In this document: one piece after another, positions 23,401 to 31,906 of the stretch
Layout of the letters: each line of letters starts with the position of its first letter
Position numbering within the stretch: the stretch's first letter is position 1
Source of the DNA: Dehalococcoidia bacterium UBA7891
Lineage (GTDB): Bacteria; Chloroflexota; Dehalococcoidia; Lucifugimonadales; UBA826
DNA: 39,053 nt
Direction: 5' to 3'
NCBI GenBank assembly: GCA_002500485.1
Contig: DLRJ01000148.1
Location: forward strand, 1-39,053
Notes under the pieces: model-generated
The model's database searches: none
Seen by the model: the letters and a program-made list of their open reading frames with translations, nothing else
Told to the model about the DNA's origin: nothing
Translations under genes and position numbers: made by a program

Positions 23401-24306
23401 TTATAGAAGTGAGACTCCAGCAACCCCTAACACCGTTAAGAAGGTTCCTGTTGCTCTGACAGCCAGAACTCTCCCATTTAATGGTTCATTTAATAGTTTT
23501 ATCATTGGTAGGCTGAGGATAAGGCCTATACCAAAGACAAAGATAGGCCTGCTGGCCATAACCGTCGACACCATGTAAATTTCTCCTGCATATATAGCCA
23601 GGAAGAAAAACAATATTGCGAAGAAAACTAGAAATCCTTCAGTAAACCCAATAAGAAACAAAGATTTAGGTTTCTGAAAGATAGATGTGACACCTTTCAC
23701 TACTCCAGGCAGCAGGATTAATGAAAAACAGGTAAGCCCTCCGGATACTCCGCGAACCATATACTGTGTCCACATATCAACATCATCTGCAATTGTCTTA
23801 GCTAGGAATTGACTTAATCCGAAAAGAATACTTGCTAGGAATAGGAGCAGCATTGCCGTAACGTCAGATTTGGCTAACGCCTTTTTCCCCGAGGGTGACA
23901 ACGATACTAAGGCTGCCCCAAAGACTGTAATTAATATGCAGGCTAGGGAATATATGGTGACCTGTTCTCCCAATATGAAAAAAGCCAATGCGGCAACAAA
24001 GACAGGGTAGGTGGAGACCACGGGTACGACCCGTGAAACGTCCTGCGATTCCATTATTTGGAACATAATAACGAGGTACATCCCAGAGGATATACCAGAA
24101 AAAATTACAACGGTCAGGGTGCTTAATGTTAGGCCCGAAAATGCGGATATGGGAATAACAATAAGACCAAGGCAGATTTGTGCCACTCCCACAGTGACTA
24201 TGAATACCTTAGCGTTATCAACATGCTTTGAAATCAGTAATTTGTCTAGGACTGACACAAGTGCAAAGGTAAAGGCACTCGCTAATGAAAACCACATCCA
24301 TTCCAT
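23401..24306 (-). CDS. EamA/DMT-superfamily transporter
   Basis: A 301-residue integral membrane protein with ten predicted helices in two EamA repeats (about residues 1-140 and 150-301). Typical pieces are SLASAFTFALVSVLDKLLI at the start, VPVVSTYPVFVAALAFFILGEQVT closing repeat 1 (seen as YPVFVAALAFFILGE) and LNGRVLAVRATGTFLTVLGV at the end. The family carries metabolites such as amino acids, nucleotide sugars or drugs; the substrate is not predictable. It is downstream of the dimeric-barrel gene on the same strand, 50 bp apart, and may share its transcript. Confidence 0.87.
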   Translation of the reverse strand: MEWMWFSLASAFTFALVSVLDKLLISKHVDNAKVFIVTVGVAQICLGLIVIPISAFSGLTLSTLTVVIFSGISSGMYLVIMFQIMESQDVSRVVPVVSTYPVFVAALAFFILGEQVTIYSLACILITVFGAALVSLSPSGKKALAKSDVTAMLLLFLASILFGLSQFLAKTIADDVDMWTQYMVRGVSGGLTCFSLILLPGVVKGVTSIFQKPKSLFLIGFTEGFLVFFAILFFFLAIYAGEIYMVSTVMASRPIFVFGIGLILSLPMIKLLNEPLNGRVLAVRATGTFLTVLGVAGVSLL

Positions 24307-24356
24307 CGGGTTAAAGGTGTCCTTGGGATTTACTTGGTGATCCTAAACGTTTATAT

Positions 24357-25022
24357 CTAAAGTTCAAAAGTTTTGGCCCAAATACCAGGGGAATCTGACT
24401 CATGCTGCATTTCTTGCCGCATCCTTTCATTGTCAGGATGGGCAGTTTGTTGTTTTTGCCACTCCTCAGTCTGCGAAGCATTGGCGGAATCTAATTCGTA
24501 AAAAGTCATGTATTTAGGTGAGCCTTCGACAGTCTGATAGCGACGGCCTCGTATTACGCCGTCGACTGTTTCATAATTCGGCACGTAAATTTTGTTGTAC
24601 CAATTGTTCCATTCATCTTCTGTGTTGCTAGGAATATTCATCCTTCCAATTTGTAAAGCTGGAGCCATAGGGCTTGAAACTACTTCCTCTGTCAGTTCTG
24701 TTGGGAATATCATTTGATATACATTTCGGATGTATTTTGTTCCTATAACATCTGGTGACATTCGTTTTGACCAATCTGTCGGATTGTTTTTCAACTCAAC
24801 ATATTCTGGAGATTTCATAACTGAAGAATGTTCCAGCTCGTATACCGCTAGGTGTTTTGGGCCGCTTTTCACAGCTTCGTAACGAGCCGCACTTAAGACT
24901 CCGGGAACCGACAATCTTTCCGATATGTGTTCCTGGTTATACCACTCATTGAATTCTTCTTCATGCTCCGAGGCTACCTCGCTCCAAACAGCGAGCATAC
25001 CTGTTCCTTTTAACTTGGCCAT
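24357..25022 (-). CDS. Dimeric alpha/beta-barrel protein (DUF4286/EthD-like), two repeats
   Basis: A 221-residue protein built of two ferredoxin-like halves. The first (residues about 1-105) carries EEFNEWYNQEHISERLSVPGVLSAARYE, with the WYN-EH-ER core of the DUF4286-like family, and the second (about 115-221) repeats it as WNNWYNKIYVPNYETVDGVIRGRRYQ. Both end in a strand of the type LAVYELE / MTFYELD. Such proteins often bind or convert small aromatic or polyketide-like molecules, but no catalytic function is established for this group. No signal peptide is seen. Confidence 0.75.
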   Translation of the reverse strand: MAKLKGTGMLAVWSEVASEHEEEFNEWYNQEHISERLSVPGVLSAARYEAVKSGPKHLAVYELEHSSVMKSPEYVELKNNPTDWSKRMSPDVIGTKYIRNVYQMIFPTELTEEVVSSPMAPALQIGRMNIPSNTEDEWNNWYNKIYVPNYETVDGVIRGRRYQTVEGSPKYMTFYELDSANASQTEEWQKQQTAHPDNERMRQEMQHESDSPGIWAKTFEL

Positions 25023-25184
25023 GCTTACCTCAATTCATAGACGGTTGATTCAGGCAATATAACATACAGGTTTAAGAAAATAACTTTTTGTAATGGTGAT
25101 GGCAATTGCTGCTGAAGAGGTTTTGCGGGTTCCTTGTATCCTTGGCTTGGAGGAAATCTTCAAACTCATAATTTGTTACTTCAT

Positions 25185-26330
25185 TCAATCATCAGTAGAA
25201 CTTATATTTTTGTTTAAAAATGCTTCCATAGAAGATTCAACAATTTCCTTATTGGTATTCCAGGCTGCAGCATGGTGAGCTTTTTTAAGCCGGAGGTACG
25301 TAACTATGTCCGACCTGTTTTCCGCTAATTGATCACTCAGAGAAACAGGGACTGTCACATCGGACTCACTATGTATCAGCAGGATGGGAGTCGTTAATTC
25401 ATCGCTTCTTGATAAGTAGTTTAGGTTCTCCCAATTCAACTTAACCATCCAAGAGACCAATTTTTTTACAGGATATTCGGCTCCCCGTGGTAACAATGGT
25501 ATTTCTGCCGCCTTCATTGAGATAATTTTGTTAAGATTCAAAGCAGGAGATTCTAAAATTGCCCCGTTTATTAGTGATTTTAAAGAAGATTCCAACAAAT
25601 ACTTGACTACTATTGCGCCTCCCATGCTGTGTCCCATCAGAAATATTTTTTCGGCACCCTTTTCCTGGCAGAATTTCACAGCACTTTCCAAATCCCGCCA
25701 TTCGGTTAGGCCGAACATGTGGTAGCCACCTTTGTCTAACGGTGCATTTTGATCATTCCTATAGTCTGACAACAGAACATTCAGGCCAGATTTACGGAAA
25801 GTTGACACAAATCGCATAGATTCTGTTCTATAAGATCTATGGCCGTGAACACCTATGACCCAGTTGTTGCTATTATTTGGGATGTGCCATCCGGTAAGAG
25901 TTCCAAGTTCAGAATCGAAAGACACATCGGTATAGTCAAGTCCAAGATCAATTTTAGGGTTGGTTTCATATATGAATAGACTAGTTCTTATCCTAGCCCC
26001 TTGTCCCAAAGATCCATTTTTTGAAACAATCTCTCTAGTTATGATCCCATTTTCTTGGTAAGGGGGTCCCCCTATGAGTATCGAACCATCACGACCAATT
26101 AAGCCAACACAAGGTAACAGGCCATCAGTAGCGTCTCTGCCACGAGGATGGAAAGTTATTTTGTCTTTTTCAATGGATACAATGGAGGAAAAATATTCAA
26201 GTTTTTCCCAGAATATTTTAAAACCTTGCCGCCTCGTTTCAATAGCGTAGTAAATTGTGACAAAGGCGGTTATCCCTATTATTCCTGCTAGAAATGATAA
26301 AAATACTATGGCTATCATGTTGGTAAACAT
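25185..26330 (-). CDS. Membrane-anchored alpha/beta hydrolase
   Basis: A 381-residue serine hydrolase with one N-terminal membrane helix (about residues 5-29) and a soluble domain. The nucleophile elbow is GHSMGG, the oxyanion loop is IGVHGHRS, the acid is the Asp of HSESDVTVPV, and the base is His in KKAHHAAAWN. The length between helix and hydrolase core (about 120 residues) forms an extra beta-rich region. This layout resembles the BEM46/YqkD-type hydrolases. The substrate is unknown; esters or acyl compounds at the membrane are likely. The gene stands alone, upstream of and divergent from the PfkB-like gene. Confidence 0.85.
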   Translation of the reverse strand: MFTNMIAIVFLSFLAGIIGITAFVTIYYAIETRRQGFKIFWEKLEYFSSIVSIEKDKITFHPRGRDATDGLLPCVGLIGRDGSILIGGPPYQENGIITREIVSKNGSLGQGARIRTSLFIYETNPKIDLGLDYTDVSFDSELGTLTGWHIPNNSNNWVIGVHGHRSYRTESMRFVSTFRKSGLNVLLSDYRNDQNAPLDKGGYHMFGLTEWRDLESAVKFCQEKGAEKIFLMGHSMGGAIVVKYLLESSLKSLINGAILESPALNLNKIISMKAAEIPLLPRGAEYPVKKLVSWMVKLNWENLNYLSRSDELTTPILLIHSESDVTVPVSLSDQLAENRSDIVTYLRLKKAHHAAAWNTNKEIVESSMEAFLNKNISSTDD

Positions 26331-26447
26331 TCTTGCAAACAGTTGGTCAGGTTTCAGTAAATTTTACTACCTAATGAGAGCGCGTTGTAGCACTTCTAAA
26401 TATAATGTTAATCTTCCATCCTTGAAATCGGAGCCTCAGGAAGAAAA

Positions 26448-27392
26448 ATGAAAAAAAATATAATCAATATTAATAGGCATAGGAAAGAACCTATTGATGT
26501 TGTTTGTATTGGCATGGTGACTCCGGCTGAAGTTTATGTAGTTGAGAAACTTCCAGATTGGAATACGGGGACCAAATGGATCAGCCGTGCAGACTTCATT
26601 TCTGACGATGCTGCTATCGTCGCCTGTTGTATTGCAAAATGGGGCCTTTCCAGCGGCCTGGTATGTAACAAACTTGGGGATGACGTTTCAGGAAATAATG
26701 TGTTCGACGAGTTAGAGGCATTGGGAGTGGTGGGAGGATTTGTCAAGGACAAAAACCTTGAAACTCCATACGAAATTGTTATATCAGACTCTACCGGAGG
26801 ACGGACATATATTTGGGATAGGAGGGAAGATTTACTGACTACTTTGGAGTTTGCCGATACTGCTGTAATTTCGGGTGCCAAATGTGCTTATGCTGATTGG
26901 TACGATTATCCATACAATTTGCCTGCAATTAAGAAAGCTGTGGAAAAAAATGTTCCGGTGCTCATTAATATAGAAGACCGACCCCAAAGCACTGAATCAG
27001 TCAAGGAGCTGGTAGAACTAGCTACTTGGGTTCAATGCACCCCTGACCAAACTAATAACACCCACAATAAGTATGAAACGTGTAATGAGTTATTAAGACT
27101 AGGAGTCAAAGGAGTGCTCTTTACTGGATCAGAAGAGGGTTGTTTTTGGAAATCCAAGTCAGAATCATTCTCTGTCCGGCCACCTTCGATAGACTTGTTA
27201 GACGCTAATGGAGCTGGTGCTGTGTTGTCGTCAGGATTTTTGTATGGAATTAGTAAAGGTTGGGATGCAAATGTTTCTTGCCGGTTTGCAGTGTCAGCGG
27301 CCTCTTTGCAGTGTCAAATAGTGTCTCCTTCTGCAATACCAAAGGAAGAAGTAATGAAAGTGTCACAAGGTCTCGAAGTTATTATTTCTTGA
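26448..27392 (+). CDS. PfkB-fold protein lacking the catalytic aspartate
   Basis: A 314-residue ribokinase-fold protein: DVVCIGMVTPAEVYV at the N-terminus, GLVCNKLGDDVSGN (usual VGLVGKVGDD-GN), VLFTGSEEGCFW (VTLGEEG) and the C-terminal LDANGAGAVLSSGFLYG. In active PfkB kinases the last motif is GAGD, where Asp is the catalytic base; here residue 258 is Ala (GCT at 27219-27221, one base away from GAT). The N-terminal GG-x-N motif is also missing (DDAAIVACCIAKWG). The fold is clear but kinase activity is doubtful. It may bind a sugar or nucleotide without phosphorylating it. Confidence 0.83.
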   Translation: MKKNIININRHRKEPIDVVCIGMVTPAEVYVVEKLPDWNTGTKWISRADFISDDAAIVACCIAKWGLSSGLVCNKLGDDVSGNNVFDELEALGVVGGFVKDKNLETPYEIVISDSTGGRTYIWDRREDLLTTLEFADTAVISGAKCAYADWYDYPYNLPAIKKAVEKNVPVLINIEDRPQSTESVKELVELATWVQCTPDQTNNTHNKYETCNELLRLGVKGVLFTGSEEGCFWKSKSESFSVRPPSIDLLDANGAGAVLSSGFLYGISKGWDANVSCRFAVSAASLQCQIVSPSAIPKEEVMKVSQGLEVIIS

Positions 27393-27412
27393 TTTTATTC
27401 CAACTTAAAATT

Positions 27413-28717
27413 CTAAGCCTGAATTAATGAGGATTGGGGGATGCCAGTCTGATAAATTTTCCGCAATGAAATTATGAACCAGCTTATAAAAACTGTTGCG
27501 ATGAATAAAATCCCCCCTATGGTGAGCATAGTGTCCGCGGGAAGAAGAACTCTCAATCCGTTAAATAGGTCGATTTTTAGGAAAGCAAGATCGGAAATTG
27601 CCCCATTTGCCAGATTCATGGATGCCATTATTCCTCCAATATGAACAGAATATACTGCTCCAACCCGCCCTCTCACAGAGTCGTCGGTTACCAATTGAAT
27701 CATTGTATGAGTGAGGGTCATATATCCTGCTTGTGAGGCTCCCATTAGAGCAGCGCTCCCTATTGCGAAGTATATGTTTGGGGAAAAGGCCAACAGGATT
27801 GGGGCTAACCCACTTATTACCCCAAGGTTAAGGAATAATTTACCTTTTGTTGTCTCACTAGTAACCCCAGATAGCCATATCAAACTTATTAACGCGCCAC
27901 CCCCGATAGACATCATCATGAGGCTGAAGTCTGCTCCGTCAGTTGCATTAAATCTTTCCACTGACAAGACGGGTAAAACAGCTTCGAATGACATTGTGAA
28001 ACCACAATGAAAGAAGGCCATCATTACTATTAATTTCAACAAAGGATGTCTATAAACGTACGGTAGGCCTTGAGTAAAGTTAGAAAAGAACCCTTTTTTG
28101 TTATCCATCGATCCTGTGCTAGGTGTTTTTATCCTTAAGGATTGAACAAGGCTAACAACGTAAAACATAGAACATGCTAGGAAGGCCCACTCTATACGCG
28201 TGCTTTCAAGAAGGGGGAGTATGGTTAATGGTCCTAGAAGTCTTGACCCGTGCATAGTCGCTTGATTTAAAGCAATGGCATTTAGTAATTTGTCCTTGGG
28301 TACTAAATTTGGGACTAAGGCTTGGCCAACAGGCATTTGTGCTGATCTTGCAGCACCATTCACAAATGCGAGAATCATGAGGTGCCACATTTCTATCTGA
28401 CCAAAAGCTAATAACCCCGCAAGAAATAATGTGTGTGTTAGATTGAGTCCATATATAGTGGCCATTACCTTTCGTCTTTCGTACCGATCAGCCAGGTATC
28501 CCGTAAACGGAGGGATTATGACCCTGGGAATCATTGCTAGAAAGGTGACGAGTCCTACGTAAAGTGATGACTCAGACATTTCCCAAACGATCCACCCTCG
28601 AGCGACTATAAGAGCCCAGGCTGCAGCGCTCGCACTCATATTACCTGTCCATAGGACCCTGTAATCTCTATATTGAAGGGCAGCTAGGAAGCGGCTTTCA
28701 AGAATCTTCGTTATCAA
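27413..28717 (-). CDS. MFS transporter (MFS_3 / EntS-like exporter)
   Basis: A 434-residue major facilitator with about twelve helices. The N-terminal LQYRDYRVLWTGNMSASAAAWALIVARGW and the loop GYLADRYERRKVM (MFS motif A) place it with the MFS_3 group of exporters that includes EntS and macrolide efflux proteins. A central GMFSNFTQGLPYVYRHP-like linker (seen as FFSNFTQGLPYVYRHP) separates the two halves, and TDDSVRGRVGAVYS matches the second-half motif. The substrate is unknown. It converges on the PfkB-like gene with 20 bp between stops. Confidence 0.87.
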   Translation of the reverse strand: MITKILESRFLAALQYRDYRVLWTGNMSASAAAWALIVARGWIVWEMSESSLYVGLVTFLAMIPRVIIPPFTGYLADRYERRKVMATIYGLNLTHTLFLAGLLAFGQIEMWHLMILAFVNGAARSAQMPVGQALVPNLVPKDKLLNAIALNQATMHGSRLLGPLTILPLLESTRIEWAFLACSMFYVVSLVQSLRIKTPSTGSMDNKKGFFSNFTQGLPYVYRHPLLKLIVMMAFFHCGFTMSFEAVLPVLSVERFNATDGADFSLMMMSIGGGALISLIWLSGVTSETTKGKLFLNLGVISGLAPILLAFSPNIYFAIGSAALMGASQAGYMTLTHTMIQLVTDDSVRGRVGAVYSVHIGGIMASMNLANGAISDLAFLKIDLFNGLRVLLPADTMLTIGGILFIATVFISWFIISLRKIYQTGIPQSSLIQA

Positions 28718-29318
28718 AATGCCACGGGGGTGAAATCAATATGTTGCATGAGCGATCATTATAGAGCTTAGCTCACTAAATAAACACTAATGACTGTGCG
28801 AATATGTCAGTATTGTAAAACCGCATTGATAATTTTAATTAATAAGAGATAAATAGAGATAGTGGAGGAGAGAATGAAGAATGAGATTCCTATTGAAAAA
28901 GAGTTTTTGTTTTATTTCGAAAAATTGAGTAACTGGGGCAGGGGAGGTTCAGACGATCAACGAGGCAGTTTACCCTAACGTTGTACAGCCCATACAACAA
29001 GTGTAAATAGTAGCTATGGGGATGTGGATTTTAGATAATGCCAACCTAGATGATCTAGCAAAATAATGTGCAGCGAGTAGCAAGTGGGAATTTTTGATAA
29101 ACATAGCACCTGTGAAAGTAACAAATACTACCGATTCTCCCGTAAATCCAATTGCCATACTCTGATGGAAAAACTGCTCAAAACCATCAAAACATGCCCA
29201 TTGTTCAGACGGTTTTTAGACGTATTGCTGGACACCTCTTCAAATATTTCATATCCTGTACGCCCTTTGTTGACGGGTGTAGTCAGCGATTTAATGAATG
29301 ATAGGGGAGAGAAAGAGT
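28718..29318. other. Gene-poor, probably decayed interval
   Basis: About 600 bp between a minus-strand MFS gene and the 2-hydroxyacid dehydrogenase. It holds the N-terminal fragment of a cyclase-family gene (28874-28978) with a good ribosome site, then sequence with stops in all frames. A minus-strand open stretch (29158-28970, and extending upstream to about 29208) has protein-like composition (TGESVVFVTFTGAMFI) but no recognised family. No repeats, tRNA or insertion sequence ends are seen. The interval reads as a remnant of deleted genes. Confidence 0.5.
28874..28978 (+). pseudogene. N-terminal fragment of a cyclase-family (PF04199) gene
   Basis: An ATG with a GGAGGAGA ribosome site opens a 34-residue frame ending KLSNWGRGGSDDQRGSLP, then TAA. 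LSNWGR-G-DDQ-G-L is the well-known N-terminal block of the metal-dependent cyclase / kynurenine-formamidase-like family, whose members are about 260-320 residues. Nothing recognisable of the remaining protein follows in any frame. This looks like the preserved start of a deleted or decayed gene. Confidence 0.5.
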
Positions 29319-30377
29319 ATGGCTAAGTACAAGGTAGTAACACAAAAACCAGCTGGCGTTACTTTTGATTTGGCAGATGGTCAATATTTGCTAGAAAAGG
29401 AATCACTTGACTCCATTGATGCAGAAATAATAGAAATCGATGCGGCAACAGAGGACGAGTTTATAGCTTCTGCCAAAGACGCAGACGCCGTAATCGCTAG
29501 AGGTCGACCGATAACCAAGAAAATCATAGATGCTTTGGAGAATTGCAAAGTTATCTCCCTTGGCAGTGTCGGTGCAGATACTGTTGATGTAAATGCAGCA
29601 ACGGCGAAGGGCATACCAGTCACAAATGTTCCGGACACCTTTATCGAAGAAGTGGCTGATCACACCATGATGCTTCTTCTTGCTTCATATCGAAGACTAA
29701 ATATTATGGACCAAATGGTACGAGAAAATAGGTGGTCAGAAGGCCGACCTCTTCTTTCAGAATTTCCACGATTGTGGGGGCAAACCTTAGGTTTTATAGC
29801 CTTTGGACATGTAGCTAAAGCAGTATCGATTAGAGCCAAAGCTTTTGGTCTAAGATTAATTGCCTTTGATCCCTATATTGAAGAACTATCTATGACAGAA
29901 TACGGGGTACAACCTATTAGCACCTTGGAAGAGATGTTGAGTATGTCAGATATAGTTTCAATGCATGCTCCCTCCACAGAGGATGCTTTCCATCTAATGA
30001 GTGAGTCTCAATTCAAATCCATGAAATCGACGGCCCTATTTATTAATAACGGGCGAGGCCCAACGGTAGATGAAGAGGCTTTAATTAAAGCACTTGAGAA
30101 TAAATGGATAGCTGGTGCTGGACTTGATGTATTTGAACAAGAACCTCCAGATCCCGAAAACCCTCTCCTGCATATGGAAAACGTGATATCCACTCCTCAC
30201 GTTGCCTCTGCATCGCAAAGGATGGCTCCTGAGACTAGGAGACGAGTTGGCAAGGAACTTTCATTAGTCCTTACAGGACGATGGCCAAGAAGTTGTGTGA
30301 ATCCAGCTGTATTAGCGGATTCGGGGCTTAAGCGGTGGCAACCTTATTCTATGGGTAGAGGCCCCGGTTCCGGCTAA
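29319..30377 (+). CDS. D-isomer-specific 2-hydroxyacid dehydrogenase (CtBP-like)
   Basis: A 352-residue NAD(P)-dependent dehydrogenase. The substrate domain shows VIARGRPITKKIIDAL and SLGSVGADTVDVNAA; the cofactor domain begins LGFIAFGHVAKAV, where the usual GxGxxG is altered to GFIAFGHVA. The catalytic residues are Arg in FINNGRGPTVDEEAL, Glu in FEQEPPDPENPLL and His in STPHVASAS. The order matches the C-terminal-binding-protein-like group. ATG 29319 with GGGGAGAGAAAG upstream is preferred over ATG 29298, which would add 7 residues. A strong terminator follows at 30404. The substrate is unknown. Confidence 0.9.
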   Translation: MAKYKVVTQKPAGVTFDLADGQYLLEKESLDSIDAEIIEIDAATEDEFIASAKDADAVIARGRPITKKIIDALENCKVISLGSVGADTVDVNAATAKGIPVTNVPDTFIEEVADHTMMLLLASYRRLNIMDQMVRENRWSEGRPLLSEFPRLWGQTLGFIAFGHVAKAVSIRAKAFGLRLIAFDPYIEELSMTEYGVQPISTLEEMLSMSDIVSMHAPSTEDAFHLMSESQFKSMKSTALFINNGRGPTVDEEALIKALENKWIAGAGLDVFEQEPPDPENPLLHMENVISTPHVASASQRMAPETRRRVGKELSLVLTGRWPRSCVNPAVLADSGLKRWQPYSMGRGPGSG

Positions 30378-30403
30378 TACACATTGCTGAAATAAAGATC
30401 TAG

Positions 30404-30430
30404 AAAAGGGTGATTTTGTCACCCTTTTTT
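30404..30430. terminator. Bidirectional intrinsic terminator
   Basis: A perfect 10-bp stem, AAAAGGGTGA (30404-30413) and TCACCCTTTT (30419-30428), with a 5-nt loop TTTTG and U-runs in both directions. It lies between the 2-hydroxyacid dehydrogenase (plus) and an MFS gene (minus). The stop codon of the MFS gene (30421-30419) is inside the stem. Confidence 0.9.
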
Positions 30431-31696
30431 ATTGTCTTGGTGAATGGGTACAGTAGCTGTGATTGTGAGGAGTATTGCCATCAAGGCCACTATCGAAAGG
30501 GTATAGAAAGCGTAGTTGTAATTTCCTGTGAGATCAAAAACCAAACCCGAGAGAAGGGCCCCCACGGCTTGGCTGAAGGATACAAATGGTTCTGTGAAAC
30601 CTCTGATTGTCCCTAAAGAACTGCGACCGAAATAATCTGCCATGGCGACGGATGGCACAACTAACATCCCCCCTAGGGCAGTGCCAAACAGTGAGGCATA
30701 TATCCATGCTTCCGTTACAGTGTCAGCTGTGCTAAATAATATAGAGCATACACTCATCAATGCAGCTACCATCGCGTAACAGTAGCGTGCCTTTATTTTT
30801 TCGATAGTCCAACCCCAACCTAAACCACCAAGACCAGTGAATATCGCGTTTAAGCTCACAGCTGCTGCTGCTTGGTTAGAAGTTAGACCGGCATCCTGGA
30901 AAAACGCTGCCATGTGAGTGTTTGTTCCTGAATGAATAACGAAAAGAAGACCTCCAGCCAATGCCAGCTGCCATAAAGCCGGAGTTTTCAACGCTTCCTT
31001 CAAAGTCCAGCTTATTTCCTCAATTATGGCCGTTGTGTTTGTTTCAGTACTGGCAATCGAGGTTTCCTTATCTCCATCCGGTAGTAAACCGACTGATTCA
31101 GGAGTTTCCGCAAGTAAAAGAAAAACAGGAAGTAACGCTATAACCCAAACTCCCACACCCAGTAGATGCCAAGCAACTTGCCATCCATATATGCCTATCA
31201 GTATGGATGCCATTAGTGGAAACCCTGTCATCCCAATGGAATGACAGAAAGTGAGTATCCCGTTTGCCCTTCCGCGCTTCTGAATAAACCATCTAGAAAC
31301 TACTACTGAAGACCCAATCTGAACAGGACTACTAAATATAATTCTTCCAATGCCGTAGGTAACATAGAAGGTGATCGGGATAGTAGCCCATCCTGTCAGG
31401 AAGGTAGTTACACCCAATATCATTATGCTTGAGGTAAGCACAGTTCTGGCACCATATTTATCAATCAACCAGCCTATAGCAGGTGATATGAAGGTAGATG
31501 CCAATCCACCTACACTGACCGCTCCAGCCAACACGGTTCTACTCCACCCTAAATCTTCCGCCATTGGATACATAAAAACAGCCAGGGTTAGGCTTGCTGC
31601 GGCATTCCTGACAATTTGAGTGGACCCAGATGTACCTAAAATAAGCCAGCCATAGTAGAACGGCGTGCGTTTTGAAAGAAATTTTGCTAGGTTCAA
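30419..31696 (-). CDS. MFS transporter, oxalate/formate antiporter (monocarboxylate) type
   Basis: A 425-residue major facilitator with twelve predicted helices. The N-terminal TPFYYGWLILGTSGSTQIVRNA, then LGWSRTVLAGAVSVGGL and WLIDKYGARTVL, match the OFA / monocarboxylate-transporter-like group. The central cytosolic loop (about residues 195-225, ESVGLLPDGDKE) follows helix 6 as expected. Start TTG at 31696, with GAGG 7 bases upstream. Carboxylic acids are the likely class of cargo; the adjacent convergent hydroxyacid dehydrogenase fits that idea, but it is inference. Its stop lies within the shared terminator. Confidence 0.87.
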   Translation of the reverse strand: MNLAKFLSKRTPFYYGWLILGTSGSTQIVRNAAASLTLAVFMYPMAEDLGWSRTVLAGAVSVGGLASTFISPAIGWLIDKYGARTVLTSSIMILGVTTFLTGWATIPITFYVTYGIGRIIFSSPVQIGSSVVVSRWFIQKRGRANGILTFCHSIGMTGFPLMASILIGIYGWQVAWHLLGVGVWVIALLPVFLLLAETPESVGLLPDGDKETSIASTETNTTAIIEEISWTLKEALKTPALWQLALAGGLLFVIHSGTNTHMAAFFQDAGLTSNQAAAAVSLNAIFTGLGGLGWGWTIEKIKARYCYAMVAALMSVCSILFSTADTVTEAWIYASLFGTALGGMLVVPSVAMADYFGRSSLGTIRGFTEPFVSFSQAVGALLSGLVFDLTGNYNYAFYTLSIVALMAILLTITATVPIHQDNKKG

Positions 31697-31782
31697 TGAA
31701 GATCCTCATGGATTCAAAATGTGATATACCGCAGGGATGCTACCATGTAGGGGATACTGCTTCAAACATTCAAAATGTTGTA

Positions 31783-31812
31783 TTGTTAATAGTGCACCCA
31801 CAATGCTAAAAT
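31783..31812 (+). promoter_or_regulatory. Promoter for the inositol lipid gene cluster
   Basis: TTGTTA (31783-31788), an 18-bp spacer and TAAAAT (31807-31812). Just upstream is a short inverted repeat, AACATT (31765-31770) and AATGTT (31774-31779), which could be an operator. The leader to the TTG start at 31907 is about 88 nt. Confidence 0.45.
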
Positions 31813-31906
31813 TTTTCTTTAATTCGATTGTTATGAATGAAGCCGTAGTTTTTGGGTGAGAAATTTATTTTCACTCTAAAAAAGCAGTATGAGGAGTTTT
31901 ATTAGT

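Noticed and set aside
25093..25278. A 61-residue plus-strand frame between the dimeric-barrel gene and the hydrolase gene.
   Set aside because: It overlaps the end of the hydrolase gene on the other strand and shows no ribosome site or family pattern.
29084..29326. An 80-residue plus-strand frame before the hydroxyacid dehydrogenase.
   Set aside because: No family likeness or ribosome site, and its composition is unlike the neighbouring proteins.
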